Source: Clostridia bacterium (GTDB lineage: Bacteria; Bacillota; Clostridia; Oscillospirales; QAMX01). From it: DNA of 53,530 nucleotides. The position numbers were made by a program, and so were the translations under genes. Below, piece after piece: positions 19,395-26,683 of the stretch; within the stretch, counting starts at the first letter, position 1, and the number at the start of each line of letters is the position of its first letter. The stretch spans positions 1 through 53,530 of the forward strand of contig JAFXIT010000055.1 of NCBI GenBank assembly GCA_017532825.1, in the 5' to 3' direction. Below the pieces are notes generated by a model that was not told the origin of the DNA, ran no database searches, and saw only the letters and a program-made list of their open reading frames with translations.

Positions 19395-20600
19395 TTAAAA
19401 CATTGCCAGGAATACGCCTGCGGCAACGGCAGAGCCGATAACACCTGCGACGTTGGGTCCCATAGCGTGCATAAGCAGGAAGTTGGAGGGATCCTCCTTC
19501 TGTCCGACCATCTGCGAAACTCTTGCGGCCATAGGAACGGCCGAAACGCCTGCAGAGCCGATAAGGGGGTTGATCTTGCCGCCCGAGAGCTTGCACATGA
19601 TCTTACCTACGACCAGACCGCCGCAGGTCGAAACACAGAAGGCGCACAGACCAAGGACGATGATGTAGATGGTCTCAAGCTTGAGGAAGTTCTCGGCACT
19701 TGCAGTGGCACCAACCGAAACTCCGAGGAATATCGTTACGATGTTGATAAGCTCGTTTTGAGCGGTCTTGGATATTCTGTCGGTAACGCCGGAGACGTTT
19801 GCAAGGTTACCAAGCATCAAAAAGCCTACCAGCGGAGCGGCGGCGGGGATAAGCAGACAGACAAGCAGGGTAACGGCGATGGGGAAGATGACCTTTTCGA
19901 CCTTGGAGACGGGACGGAGAGCGGTCATCTTTATGCGGCGCTCCTTCTTGGTGGTCAGCAGCTTCATAAAGGGAGGCTGGATGATCGGGATAAGCGCCAT
20001 GTAGGAGTATGCGGCAATTGCGATAGCACCCAGGAGATGAGGTGCCAGCTCCTTGGTAACAAGGATTGCGGTAGGACCGTCGGCGCCGCCGATAATACCG
20101 ATGGCACCGGCTTCCATAAGATCGAAGCCCAGGAAGAGGGCGGAGAAGAAGGCGACGAAAACGCCAAGCTGTGCGCCGGCACCCATGAACAGGGACTTGG
20201 GGTTAGCAATAAGGGGGGTAAAGTCGGTCATTGCGCCAACGCCCATGAATATAAGCGAGGGATATACGCCGAGCTTTACGCCGAGGTAAAGAATGTCGAC
20301 AAGTCCGCCGTTGTTTATGACCTCGGCAATCATCGTGGACATAGGCACGTGCATGCCGGCTTCGATCTGCGCCTCGGTGAGGTAGTAATCGTCAAAGAAC
20401 ATTTCAAGGTGCATCAGCTCCGCACCGGGAAGGTTTGCAAGAAGCATACCAAAGGAGATCGGGAGCAGAAGCAACGGCTCGAATTTCTTGACTATTGCCA
20501 GATAGAACAGCACACCGACGATAAGGTACATTACGATAGTGCGCCAGTCATCAAGCAGATAAAAGCCTGTAGTTTTAAGAAATTCCAGGATCGCATCCAT
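19395..20600 (-). CDS. oadB: Sodium-translocating decarboxylase beta subunit
   Basis: A 401-residue integral membrane protein that decarboxylates carboxybiotin and exports Na+. It has about ten hydrophobic segments and the family's key regions: LLLPISFGMLLANLPG, the GVGAMTDFTPLIANP segment with the ion-binding Asp, FLGFDLMEAGAIGIIGGADGP, LGNLANVSGVTDRI, and the C-terminal GSAGVSAVPMAARVSQ and HAMGPNVAGVIGSA. It is shared by oxaloacetate, methylmalonyl-CoA and glutaconyl-CoA decarboxylases (OadB/MmdB/GcdB), so the symbol is by family only. It sits between the biotin carrier and the alpha subunit. Confidence 0.95.
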   Translation of the reverse strand: MDAILEFLKTTGFYLLDDWRTIVMYLIVGVLFYLAIVKKFEPLLLLPISFGMLLANLPGAELMHLEMFFDDYYLTEAQIEAGMHVPMSTMIAEVINNGGLVDILYLGVKLGVYPSLIFMGVGAMTDFTPLIANPKSLFMGAGAQLGVFVAFFSALFLGFDLMEAGAIGIIGGADGPTAILVTKELAPHLLGAIAIAAYSYMALIPIIQPPFMKLLTTKKERRIKMTALRPVSKVEKVIFPIAVTLLVCLLIPAAAPLVGFLMLGNLANVSGVTDRISKTAQNELINIVTIFLGVSVGATASAENFLKLETIYIIVLGLCAFCVSTCGGLVVGKIMCKLSGGKINPLIGSAGVSAVPMAARVSQMVGQKEDPSNFLLMHAMGPNVAGVIGSAVAAGVFLAMF

Positions 20601-20709
20601 TGTAAATCTTTCCGTTTCTCCGGCGACAAAATTTTACTGCGTAGTCAGCCTCGGATCTTTACCCGTCACCGGTGGGCAGGAGTCTTATGAGGCCGACTTC
20701 GGAAAATTT

Positions 20710-21114
<405 letters not shown>

Positions 21115-21155
21115 TATAAATACATTCCTTTCAATTCGTTTAAATTAGGTGAAGC

Positions 21156-21491
21156 TTATTTGCTTCCGTCCCACTTGGTGGCACGGCGGATGGAGCGGAC
21201 CTTGAGCCTGGAGGGGTTTGCACCGGGCTCTCCGGCACAGTATGCCGCAATAGCGGCGGAGATTACGGCGGCTATCTCGCTGTCATTGCTTGCCGGTGCA
21301 GGAGCGGCGGCTACCGGAACCGGAGCGGCGGCAACTGCGGGAGCAGGAGCGGGCTTTGCCTTCTTGGTAATGGATACGGCAACGAATCCCATTATCTTAA
21401 GAGCGACGAAGATGACAAAGAGTACAGCAAACACCATGCCTATTCCCAGGGCAAAAACAAGCAGCCCAGTCTGAAGTACTTCGGGAGTCAT
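21156..21491 (-). CDS. OadG-family gamma/delta subunit
   Basis: A 111-residue small membrane subunit. One N-terminal transmembrane helix (VFALGIGMVFAVLFVIFVAL) is followed by a basic turn, an Ala/Pro linker and a short C-terminal domain ending in KVRSIRRATKWDGSK. In oxaloacetate and methylmalonyl-CoA decarboxylases this subunit anchors the carboxyltransferase to the beta subunit and stabilises the complex. GGAGG lies 7 nt before the ATG. The position, directly after the carboxyltransferase gene (17 bp), fits MmdD. Confidence 0.88.
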   Translation of the reverse strand: MTPEVLQTGLLVFALGIGMVFAVLFVIFVALKIMGFVAVSITKKAKPAPAPAVAAAPVPVAAAPAPASNDSEIAAVISAAIAAYCAGEPGANPSRLKVRSIRRATKWDGSK

Positions 21492-21508
21492 TTACAGGTC
21501 CTCCCTTA

Positions 21509-22915
21509 TTAAACGTTCTTGGTTGAGAAGAGGCCGAAGGCGTAGACAAGAGCCTGACGGGTCTCGGCGGGATCGATGATCTCGTCGATATATCCGTGCT
21601 TTGCCGCCTCATAGGGTGCGGCCAGGATCTCGGCGTATTTCTCGGTAAGCTCGGCACGCTTGGCGATGGGATCGTCGGATGCCTTGAGCTCCTCGGAACC
21701 GAACATCGCAACGGCGGCGTCGGCAGAGAGAGCACTGATCTCGGCGGTGGGCCATGCAAAGGTCATATCGGCGCCCAGAGCCTTGGGGCAGAGGGTGACG
21801 TAGGCAGAGCCGATGGCCTTGCCGGTGATAAGGGTGACCATTGCGCTGGAGGCGCCTGCGTAACAGCCTGCAAGGGTGGCGGCGGCAGAGATGCCGTTGC
21901 GCTCAAAGGAGGCAGACAGCTCAAAGCCGGAGGCGTTTACTATATTAAGAATGGAGACACCGAAGGCGTCGCAGAAGGAAACGAACTTGGAAGCCTTGGA
22001 AAGAGCGTCGGCAGAGAGCTCGCCGTTTGCTCCGACTACGCCGATGGTCTCGCCGTCAAGACGGATAAATCCGGTGGTAACGGCAGGTGCAAAGGCGGCT
22101 CCGACCTCAAAGAGTGCGGAATTGTCGGCGACGGTAGCGGCAACGATCTTGGGATCGCAGCTTGCAAGAGCGTTGACGTCAAGGGCGCGGTTGATATCGT
22201 CGGAGGTTGCGCTGTAGTTCTTGTCTCCTGCATTGTTGGCAGGGAGGTAGGAAAGAAGTGCACGGACGAGACCTGCAGCCTCTGCATCGTCCTTTGCGGC
22301 GAAATCGGCAATGCCGTTTGCGGCAACGCTTTCAGCGTCGGCCTTGGCAGAGATGCCGTTTGCGGTAAGGACGGTGGGGGAGTGCATGTATATCTCACCG
22401 TTGCCGGCGGAGATGACGAAATCAAAGCAGGATGCGGCGATGGCGGCGGCTCCTCCGCAGATACCGGAGATAACTGCGATGGTGGGGACAACGCCGGAAG
22501 CAGCCTGGGCAGAAGCGATTATCTTGGCATAGCCGTCAAGAGCGTCAACGCCCTCGGCAAGCTTGGCACCCTTGGAATCGAAGATACCGACGACGGGGAT
22601 GCCGACCTTGAGTGCATACTCGTAAAGTGCGGTGATCTTTTTTGCCTGCATCTCGCTGACTGCGCCGCCCATAGCGGAGCTGTCCTGAGCAAAAACACAG
22701 ACGGGAGCTCCGTCGACGGTGCCCCAGCCGGTAACAACGCCTTCGGCAGCTTCTTGGGCTCCGAACTCGGTGTCGCGCGACTTAACGAATGCGCCGACTT
22801 CCATAAAGCTCTCAGAGTCAAGGATCAGGCCGATGCGCTTGCGAGCGGCAGTGGTGGCTGCTTCAACAGCAGACCTTTTACCGAGAAAATCGGTGGTTCT
22901 CTCGCTGAAACTCAT
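21509..22915 (-). CDS. Acyl-CoA carboxyltransferase subunit (MmdA / 12S-like)
   Basis: The first gene of the sodium-pump operon, 468 residues from ATG 22913-22915 (AGGAGG 7-8 nt upstream). A longer frame to 22996 has no ribosome site. It has the crotonase-fold pair of carboxyltransferase domains: DSKGAKLAEGVDALDGY, the oxyanion region ISGICGGAAA, and the C-terminal GKAIGSAYVTLCPKALGAD. Relatives are methylmalonyl-CoA decarboxylase alpha, the propionyl-CoA carboxylase beta subunit and transcarboxylase 12S. The motifs are noticeably diverged from classical MmdA (DSGGAR and PCAGGA become DSKGAK and ICGGAA), so the acyl-CoA substrate is not certain. Methylmalonyl-CoA is the likeliest. Confidence 0.88.
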   Translation of the reverse strand: MSFSERTTDFLGKRSAVEAATTAARKRIGLILDSESFMEVGAFVKSRDTEFGAQEAAEGVVTGWGTVDGAPVCVFAQDSSAMGGAVSEMQAKKITALYEYALKVGIPVVGIFDSKGAKLAEGVDALDGYAKIIASAQAASGVVPTIAVISGICGGAAAIAASCFDFVISAGNGEIYMHSPTVLTANGISAKADAESVAANGIADFAAKDDAEAAGLVRALLSYLPANNAGDKNYSATSDDINRALDVNALASCDPKIVAATVADNSALFEVGAAFAPAVTTGFIRLDGETIGVVGANGELSADALSKASKFVSFCDAFGVSILNIVNASGFELSASFERNGISAAATLAGCYAGASSAMVTLITGKAIGSAYVTLCPKALGADMTFAWPTAEISALSADAAVAMFGSEELKASDDPIAKRAELTEKYAEILAAPYEAAKHGYIDEIIDPAETRQALVYAFGLFSTKNV

Positions 22916-23165
22916 TTTTTTAACCTCCTGAAAAAAATCGGAATTTTTCCCGAATATATTTATACCGTGTTGGAATTTGTAGGATATCCACATCACGCCA
23001 GTATAATTTTATTCAAAGGTAAGTATAACACAAAACGGAAAAAAGCACAATATAATATTTTACATTTTGCCCTCTTATTTTCTTGTCTTTAATGGTAAGA
23101 TTACCGAAAAGACGGACAAAGAAAAAACGGAATAAAAAAGTCTTTAAAAAATAGTCTTTGGAGTA
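22916..23165. other. Intergenic region: leader of the decarboxylase operon
   Basis: About 250 bp between the carboxyltransferase start and the tRNA-Trp promoter. It is AT-rich and holds no convincing gene. On the minus strand TATACT (23022-23027) with TTGTGC (23045-23050) at 17-nt spacing is a candidate promoter for the six-gene operon; the -35 match is weak. The leader would be about 100 nt. Confidence 0.45.
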
Positions 23166-23194
23166 TTGACAGACGGGAAATAAATGTGTATAAT
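23166..23194 (+). promoter_or_regulatory. Consensus promoter of tRNA-Trp
   Basis: TTGACA (23166-23171), 17 nt, TATAAT (23189-23194), perfect in both boxes, 34 bp before the mature tRNA. Confidence 0.9.
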
Positions 23195-23227
23195 ATCATT
23201 CGTTGCGACGATAGTTGCGAAATATAT

Positions 23228-23303
23228 AGGGGTATAGCTCAGCTGGTAGAGCAGCGGTCTCCAAAACCGCGTGCCGAGGGTTCGATCCCTTCTGCCCCTG
23301 CCA
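23228..23303 (+). tRNA. trnW: tRNA-Trp (anticodon CCA)
   Basis: A complete 76-nt cloverleaf with encoded CCA end. The acceptor stem AGGGGTA pairs with TGCCCCT, the anticodon loop is CTCCAAA with anticodon CCA, and the T arm is GAGGGTTCGATCCCT. The discriminator is G, as expected for tRNA-Trp. Its own consensus promoter lies upstream and a hairpin terminator follows. The 3' end is copied again downstream (see the repeats). Confidence 0.97.
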
Positions 23304-23306
23304 AAT

Positions 23307-23335
23307 AAAAACGACTCGCATTGCGGGTCGTTTTT
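23307..23335 (+). terminator. Terminator of tRNA-Trp
   Basis: A 13-bp stem (23307-23319 with 23323-23335, one T-G wobble) starting AAAAACGAC and ending GTCGTTTTT, followed by TATTTTTT. Confidence 0.85.
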
Positions 23336-23387
23336 ATTTTTTCAAAAAAGTGATCGAACCTGAGGCACGCGGAGCGTGTCGGGGCGA

Positions 23388-23428
23388 AGCGGCACACCGC
23401 TGCCGGTGGCAGAATAAGGTGTGCCGCT
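23388..23428. repeat. GC-rich nested palindrome between the tRNA-like copies
   Basis: AGCGGCACACC (23388-23398) pairs with GGTGTGCCGCT (23418-23428), an 11-bp perfect stem. The loop holds a second small stem, CTGCC with GGCAG. The surrounding 150 bp (23340-23500) are GC-rich, unlike the AT-rich intergenic DNA on either side, and encode no protein I can recognise. It looks like part of a dispersed repeat or a small structured mobile remnant. Confidence 0.6.
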
Positions 23429-23524
23429 GAGGTGAGGAAACAAGGAGCAGCGGGAGGGGAGCGAGCGTTGCGACTATGTTTCCGAAGGGGTTACTTGTAA
23501 CTTCGATCCCTTCTGCCCCTGCCA

Positions 23525-23560
23525 AAAATCGACAAGTTTCGACAGAGACTTGTCGATTTT
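23525..23560 (+). terminator. Terminator-like hairpin after the second tRNA 3' copy
   Basis: A 13-bp perfect stem (23525-23537 with 23548-23560, core TCGACAAGT) starting AAAA and ending TTTT. The half-site ACTTGTCGATT recurs at 23606-23616. Confidence 0.6.
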
Positions 23561-23565
23561 ACTTT

Positions 23566-23653
23566 TTCACTATTACCTCTTCACTTTTCACTCTTCTCTT
23601 TCGAAACTTGTCGATTAGGTAATAAGTAATAGTGAATAGTGAAGAAGTAAGGA
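23566..23653. repeat. Imperfect palindromic repeat with AGTGAATAGTGAAG units
   Basis: The left arm CACTATTACCT (23568-23578), followed by CTTCACTTTTCACTCTTC, is mirrored by AGGTAATAAGTAATAGTG (23617-23634) and AATAGTGAAGAAGTAAGG. Short tandem GTGAA-type motifs of this kind are dispersed in many clostridial genomes. No coding potential is seen. With the tRNA fragments it fills the 468 bp between tRNA-Trp and the next gene. Confidence 0.55.
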
Positions 23654-23706
23654 AGCGGTCTATTCCGCAGAACAGTTCGATCCCTTCTGCAGACGTAACA
23701 AATCTG

Positions 23707-23735
23707 TTGCATTTGCCGTTGCGTTATGGTAAAAT
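23707..23735 (+). promoter_or_regulatory. Promoter of the DUF2961 gene
   Basis: TTGCAT (23707-23712), 17 nt, TAAAAT (23730-23735). It lies immediately right of the last tRNA-derived copy, and AAAGGAG precedes the gene. Confidence 0.55.
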
Positions 23736-23771
23736 TTTCATATACGGTATTTTGCAAAGGAGCTTGTTGGT

Positions 23772-24791
23772 ATGTATACATTGAATAAAAGAACTACCTT
23801 CGCCTTTTCCGCTGAAAATCCGACCGGTACCAGAAACGGCGGTACAAAGGGTAAGGACTGCGAGAAGCTTCGTCCCAATATATGCATAAAACCGGGCGAG
23901 ACCGTAACCCTCTGCGACATTGACGGAGAGGGTATGATTACACACATGTGGTTTACAGGCTATATCGGGCATAGCTTTGTAATCCGCATATACTGGGAGA
24001 ATAACGAATTTCCATCGGTCGAAGCACCTATCTCGGCATTTTTTGGCTGTGCGTACGACGAGTGCTTTACCGACTCCGAGGGAAGATACCCTGTACTCAA
24101 TTCTGCGCGTATACTTGTTGCACCCGGCAGGGGATATAACAGCTACTTTGAAATGCCGTTTAAAAAGCACTGCCGCATTACTATGGAAAACCGCGGCGGG
24201 CACGACGAGTGGCTCTACTATATGATAACCGGCTGGCTTGGCGAGCTGCCCGAAAACATCGGTTATTTCCATGCCGTGTATAACCAGGAGCATCCCATCT
24301 GCAAGGGCAGATCTTATACCGTTGTCGACGGCGTGAAAGGACGCGGCCGCTTCCTCGGCGTGACCCTTGCATCGGGTCTTAACGGCCACAATACCTGTTG
24401 GGTGGAGGGCGAAGCGAAGATGTATATCGACGGAGAGGATTATCCATCCCTTAACTATACCGGCACCGAGGATTATTTCTGTGGATCGTATGCCTTTGGA
24501 AACGATATTGCCGTAAGAAAGTACCAGACCTTCAGCGCACCATACGTAGGAATGTATGCGATACTGGGTGATCACGAGTCGCAGTATAATTCTCAGAAGC
24601 GGTTTATGCTTTACCGCTTCCACGAAAAGGACGAGATATACTTCGAAAAGAGCTTTAAAATGGTAATGGATAATCTCGGTTGGACTGGTCCTCGCTACGA
24701 CGATTACACCACCACCGCTTACTATCTGCTGGATACCCCGCAAATGCTCCCCTTCGAGCTTCCAAATGACTGTGAGCTTGTAATGAAATAA
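23772..24791 (+). CDS. DUF2961 / GH172-family glycoside hydrolase
   Basis: A 339-residue protein without a signal peptide. It matches the DUF2961 family, now glycoside hydrolase family 172, whose studied members act on difructose dianhydride I and on alpha-D-arabinofuranosides or alpha-D-fructofuranosides. Visible family marks are GEGMITHMWFTG near 55-66, APISAFFG, the FEMPFKKHCRITMENRG strand pair, and GTEDYFCGSY (about 232-241), which holds a catalytic-type glutamate. The usual double jelly-roll length fits. It is a single gene with its own promoter and terminator, next to the tRNA-linked repeats, so it could have come with the integrated DNA. The true sugar is unknown. Confidence 0.85.
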   Translation: MYTLNKRTTFAFSAENPTGTRNGGTKGKDCEKLRPNICIKPGETVTLCDIDGEGMITHMWFTGYIGHSFVIRIYWENNEFPSVEAPISAFFGCAYDECFTDSEGRYPVLNSARILVAPGRGYNSYFEMPFKKHCRITMENRGGHDEWLYYMITGWLGELPENIGYFHAVYNQEHPICKGRSYTVVDGVKGRGRFLGVTLASGLNGHNTCWVEGEAKMYIDGEDYPSLNYTGTEDYFCGSYAFGNDIAVRKYQTFSAPYVGMYAILGDHESQYNSQKRFMLYRFHEKDEIYFEKSFKMVMDNLGWTGPRYDDYTTTAYYLLDTPQMLPFELPNDCELVMK

Positions 24792-24796
24792 GAAAG

Positions 24797-24820
24797 AAGC
24801 CACCCTAAAAAGGGTGGCTT
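24797..24820. terminator. Terminator between the DUF2961 gene and the kinase gene
   Basis: A 10-bp perfect stem (AAGCCACCCT 24797-24806 with 24811-24820) with loop AAAA and a following T-run. It serves both convergent genes. Confidence 0.85.
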
Positions 24821-24834
24821 TTCTGTAATAATGG

Positions 24835-25902
24835 TCAATCCTCTGCGTTCAGGACAAGATTGCAGCGGCTTTTGACGTTCAATTTTTCGTGATAGACCTG
24901 CTCAAGGGGTATCCACTCGTTAAAGAAACGCTCGGCCATAGCTGGAGAGTTTCTCTTTTGTATCCGCTTTCGCTGAAGCTCTGGAGAAATGTCGAGATAT
25001 ACCGAAAGGTCATAATACCCCGAAAGCTCGGGATGCATGGAGTAGGCACCCTCTATGACCGTGAGCTGTTGGGGCTTTACTGCAACGGGAGGCTGGAGCG
25101 TGAAGGTCGAACAGTCAAACCTTCGGTATAGCACCTCTTTGCCTTGACTCATCGGAATAAGCACTTCTTTGAGAAACCGCTCTCTGTCGACGTTGCCGCC
25201 CGGCTCGGCAAAACGCTCCGGGGTACGCTGCTCGGGACGTAGAAAAAAGTCGTCCATATGAAATACGGTGCAGTCGTATACCCCCTCAAGCAGCTCCCCG
25301 AGGGTAGACTTGCCGCTTGCACTGCCACCCTCCACAGCGAGCTTGACATTTCCCGTTGCAAGAAGGGTATCAATACGCGCAAAAAGGGGAAGAAATGGGA
25401 CAAAACGTCTGCTAATTACGCGGTACGCAGGGCGGTATCCGGCTCGAAATCTGTCCGAATGGTGGAGCGGCGGGTAACGGCGTTCCTTCCACTCCTCGCA
25501 TGCCATGAGAAAATCGTAGCCGTCAAAGGGAAGTATTCCCTCGTCGACCAGCTCTTTGGCCGCAGAGAGCTTTTTCTGAACGTCGAATACACCGGTTTCC
25601 TCCTCCTTGGCAGAGAGGAAAAACAGTCTTCCGAGGGTCTCGGCACTTATACCGCTTTTCAGTATGCCGAGATGCACTCTGCAGTAATCGCCGTCAAGCT
25701 CCTCGATCTTATCCGAAAGCAGTTCTCCGACGTTCTCGGCCTCCCTTTGTATGTACTCTGCAGCGGCGGCGGGTGACGATACAAGGTGCTCACAGCCAAA
25801 TGAACTCTGGTGAATGTACTTAAAGATGTCTGTGATCTCCATATCGGGGTAGCTTTGATAATGCTTTATCAAAAGAGCGCGGGTTCTCCCGTGTCTGTCC
25901 AT
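24835..25902 (-). CDS. Uridine-kinase-like P-loop protein with unknown N-terminal domain
   Basis: A 355-residue protein. The C-terminal half (about 185-355) is a nucleoside-kinase-like P-loop domain: EGGSASGKSTLGELL (Walker A), FHMDDFFL (the substrate-binding DD), GGNVDRERF, VIEGAYSMHP (Walker B) and a lid with RKRIQKRN. This is the uridine kinase/phosphoribulokinase superfamily. The N-terminal 180 residues (TDIFKYIHQSSFGCEH, then GILKSGISAETLGRLFFLSA) match no domain I know. The gene follows an ECF transporter S component by 19 bp, so the pair probably imports and phosphorylates a vitamin-like or nucleoside-like compound. It could equally be a general phosphotransferase. Confidence 0.82.
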   Translation of the reverse strand: MDRHGRTRALLIKHYQSYPDMEITDIFKYIHQSSFGCEHLVSSPAAAAEYIQREAENVGELLSDKIEELDGDYCRVHLGILKSGISAETLGRLFFLSAKEEETGVFDVQKKLSAAKELVDEGILPFDGYDFLMACEEWKERRYPPLHHSDRFRAGYRPAYRVISRRFVPFLPLFARIDTLLATGNVKLAVEGGSASGKSTLGELLEGVYDCTVFHMDDFFLRPEQRTPERFAEPGGNVDRERFLKEVLIPMSQGKEVLYRRFDCSTFTLQPPVAVKPQQLTVIEGAYSMHPELSGYYDLSVYLDISPELQRKRIQKRNSPAMAERFFNEWIPLEQVYHEKLNVKSRCNLVLNAED

Positions 25903-25921
25903 TGACTGTGTCCTCCCAAAC

Positions 25922-26458
25922 TCAGGCCTTGTTTCCCATAGACCTTACTTTTTCCAAAGCGATGACAAGTGCGGGTATCAAAACGATCTGTATTACAATA
26001 CCCGGCAGAGCGTTGGTGACGGCTCCGGCAAGGAATGCCGATATACCGAAGCTTCCACCCTTGATGCCCATGCAGACAAGCATCGCAGCGCCCCACACAA
26101 GGCGTCCTGCAACCATTGCAACAAGCAGAGCACAGTAGATGTATCCCTTTTTCTTGGGGAGGAACTTATACATAAGGCCGCTTATAAGGCCGTAAGTCGC
26201 AAGCTCAAAGGCCATACATACGGCACCCGGGAACATAGGCGGCATACCGAGGATAGAAGAGCGAAGCAGGGGTGCAATGAAGCCGACTGCAAGTCCCCAT
26301 GGCCATCCGCAGATGAACCCACACAGAAGCACCGGAATATGCATGGGGCAGAGCATGGCGCCGATCTGGGGTACCTGACCGGTCAAAAAGGGCATAACGT
26401 ATGCAAGCGCCAGGAATAATCCGGCAAGGACGGTGTTTAATATGTTTTTTCTTTTCAT
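25922..26458 (-). CDS. ECF transporter S component
   Basis: A 178-residue membrane protein with five or six hydrophobic helices: VLAGLFLALAYVMPFLTG, MHIPVLLCGFICGWPWGL, FPGAVCMAFELATYGLISG, and two more. It has the ECF substrate-binding (S) component pattern, including the L-A-x-V N-terminal helix and the PMHIPVLLCGF segment. S components recruit a shared energising module (EcfT/EcfA) and import vitamins, bases or metals. The ligand is not readable from the sequence. Start chosen at 26456-26458, with AAAGGAT upstream; the frame upstream of it is leader RNA. It heads a two-gene operon with the uridine-kinase-like gene. Confidence 0.85.
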   Translation of the reverse strand: MKRKNILNTVLAGLFLALAYVMPFLTGQVPQIGAMLCPMHIPVLLCGFICGWPWGLAVGFIAPLLRSSILGMPPMFPGAVCMAFELATYGLISGLMYKFLPKKKGYIYCALLVAMVAGRLVWGAAMLVCMGIKGGSFGISAFLAGAVTNALPGIVIQIVLIPALVIALEKVRSMGNKA

Positions 26459-26479
26459 TTTTTTGATCCTTTCATGTGA

Positions 26480-26601
26480 GAAAAATATAAAAGGGCCATC
26501 TTCCATTCGTGGAAAATGACACCTTCATAGCATCCCTGTAAAATAAAAATAACGTGGCTGGGTAAGGAAACTTCTGTTTCCGTGCCGCACTTCTGTGCAA
26601 C
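26480..26601 (-). ncRNA. Structured 5' leader with attenuator-like hairpin (riboswitch candidate)
   Basis: From the start point predicted near 26601 the minus-strand RNA can form two small hairpins with AGAA loops, GCAC-GTGC (26587-26598) and GGAAAC-GTTTCC (26566-26581). A 10-bp stem then forms from 26511-26520 with 26495-26504, followed by CCTTTTATATTTTT, which has the shape of an intrinsic terminator placed before the ECF gene. This layout is typical of ligand-controlled attenuation. I compared it by eye with TPP, FMN, cobalamin, preQ1-I/II, THF and ZTP aptamers and found no match. Regulation is inferred, not shown. Confidence 0.5.
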
Positions 26602-26607
26602 GTGGAA

Positions 26608-26636
26608 ATTATATCACAGATGGAAGCCTATGTCAA
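26608..26636 (-). promoter_or_regulatory. Consensus promoter of the ECF/kinase operon
   Basis: Minus strand: TTGACA (26631-26636), 17 nt, TATAAT (26608-26613). A perfect sigma-A promoter about 150 bp before the ECF start codon, leaving a long leader. Confidence 0.88.
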
Positions 26637-26645
26637 CATAAAAGA

Positions 26646-26678
26646 AAGCGGCGGTCTGCAGTAAACAGGCCGCCGCTT
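26646..26678 (-). terminator. Terminator of the esterase gene
   Basis: A 13-bp GC-rich stem (AAGCGGCGGTCTG 26646-26658 with 26666-26678, one wobble). On the minus strand it is followed by CTTTCTTTTA. Confidence 0.8.
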
Positions 26679-26683
26679 GAGGA

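Larger units (their letters stand above)
23281..23690 (+). repeat. Direct repeats of the tRNA-Trp 3' end (att-like)
   Basis: The last 23 nt of the tRNA plus two As (23281-23305, beginning TTCGATCCCTTCTGCCC) recur exactly at 23502-23526. A third, partial copy TTCGATCCCTTCTGC is at 23676-23690; just before it, AGCGGTCT and CCGC (from 23654) copy part of the anticodon arm. An inverted fragment, ATCGAACC followed by GGCACGCGG (about 23353-23372), matches the variable loop and T arm on the minus strand. The second copy is followed by its own terminator-like hairpin. Integrative elements use tRNA 3' ends as attachment sites, so these are probably scars of past insertions, with no integrase gene left. 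None of the fragments can fold into a working tRNA. Confidence 0.75.

Noticed and set aside
21596-23092. A 498-codon frame opposite the carboxyltransferase gene
   Set aside because: Low-complexity Gly/Asp-rich composition and no motif or ribosome site; the minus-strand protein is clearly real.
23654-23690. A second functional tRNA gene
   Set aside because: The copy has only part of the anticodon arm and half of the T arm and cannot fold into a cloverleaf.
26495-26601. A known TPP, FMN, cobalamin, preQ1, THF or ZTP riboswitch before the ECF gene
   Set aside because: None of the conserved aptamer core sequences of these classes could be found by eye, so only a general structured-leader call is made.
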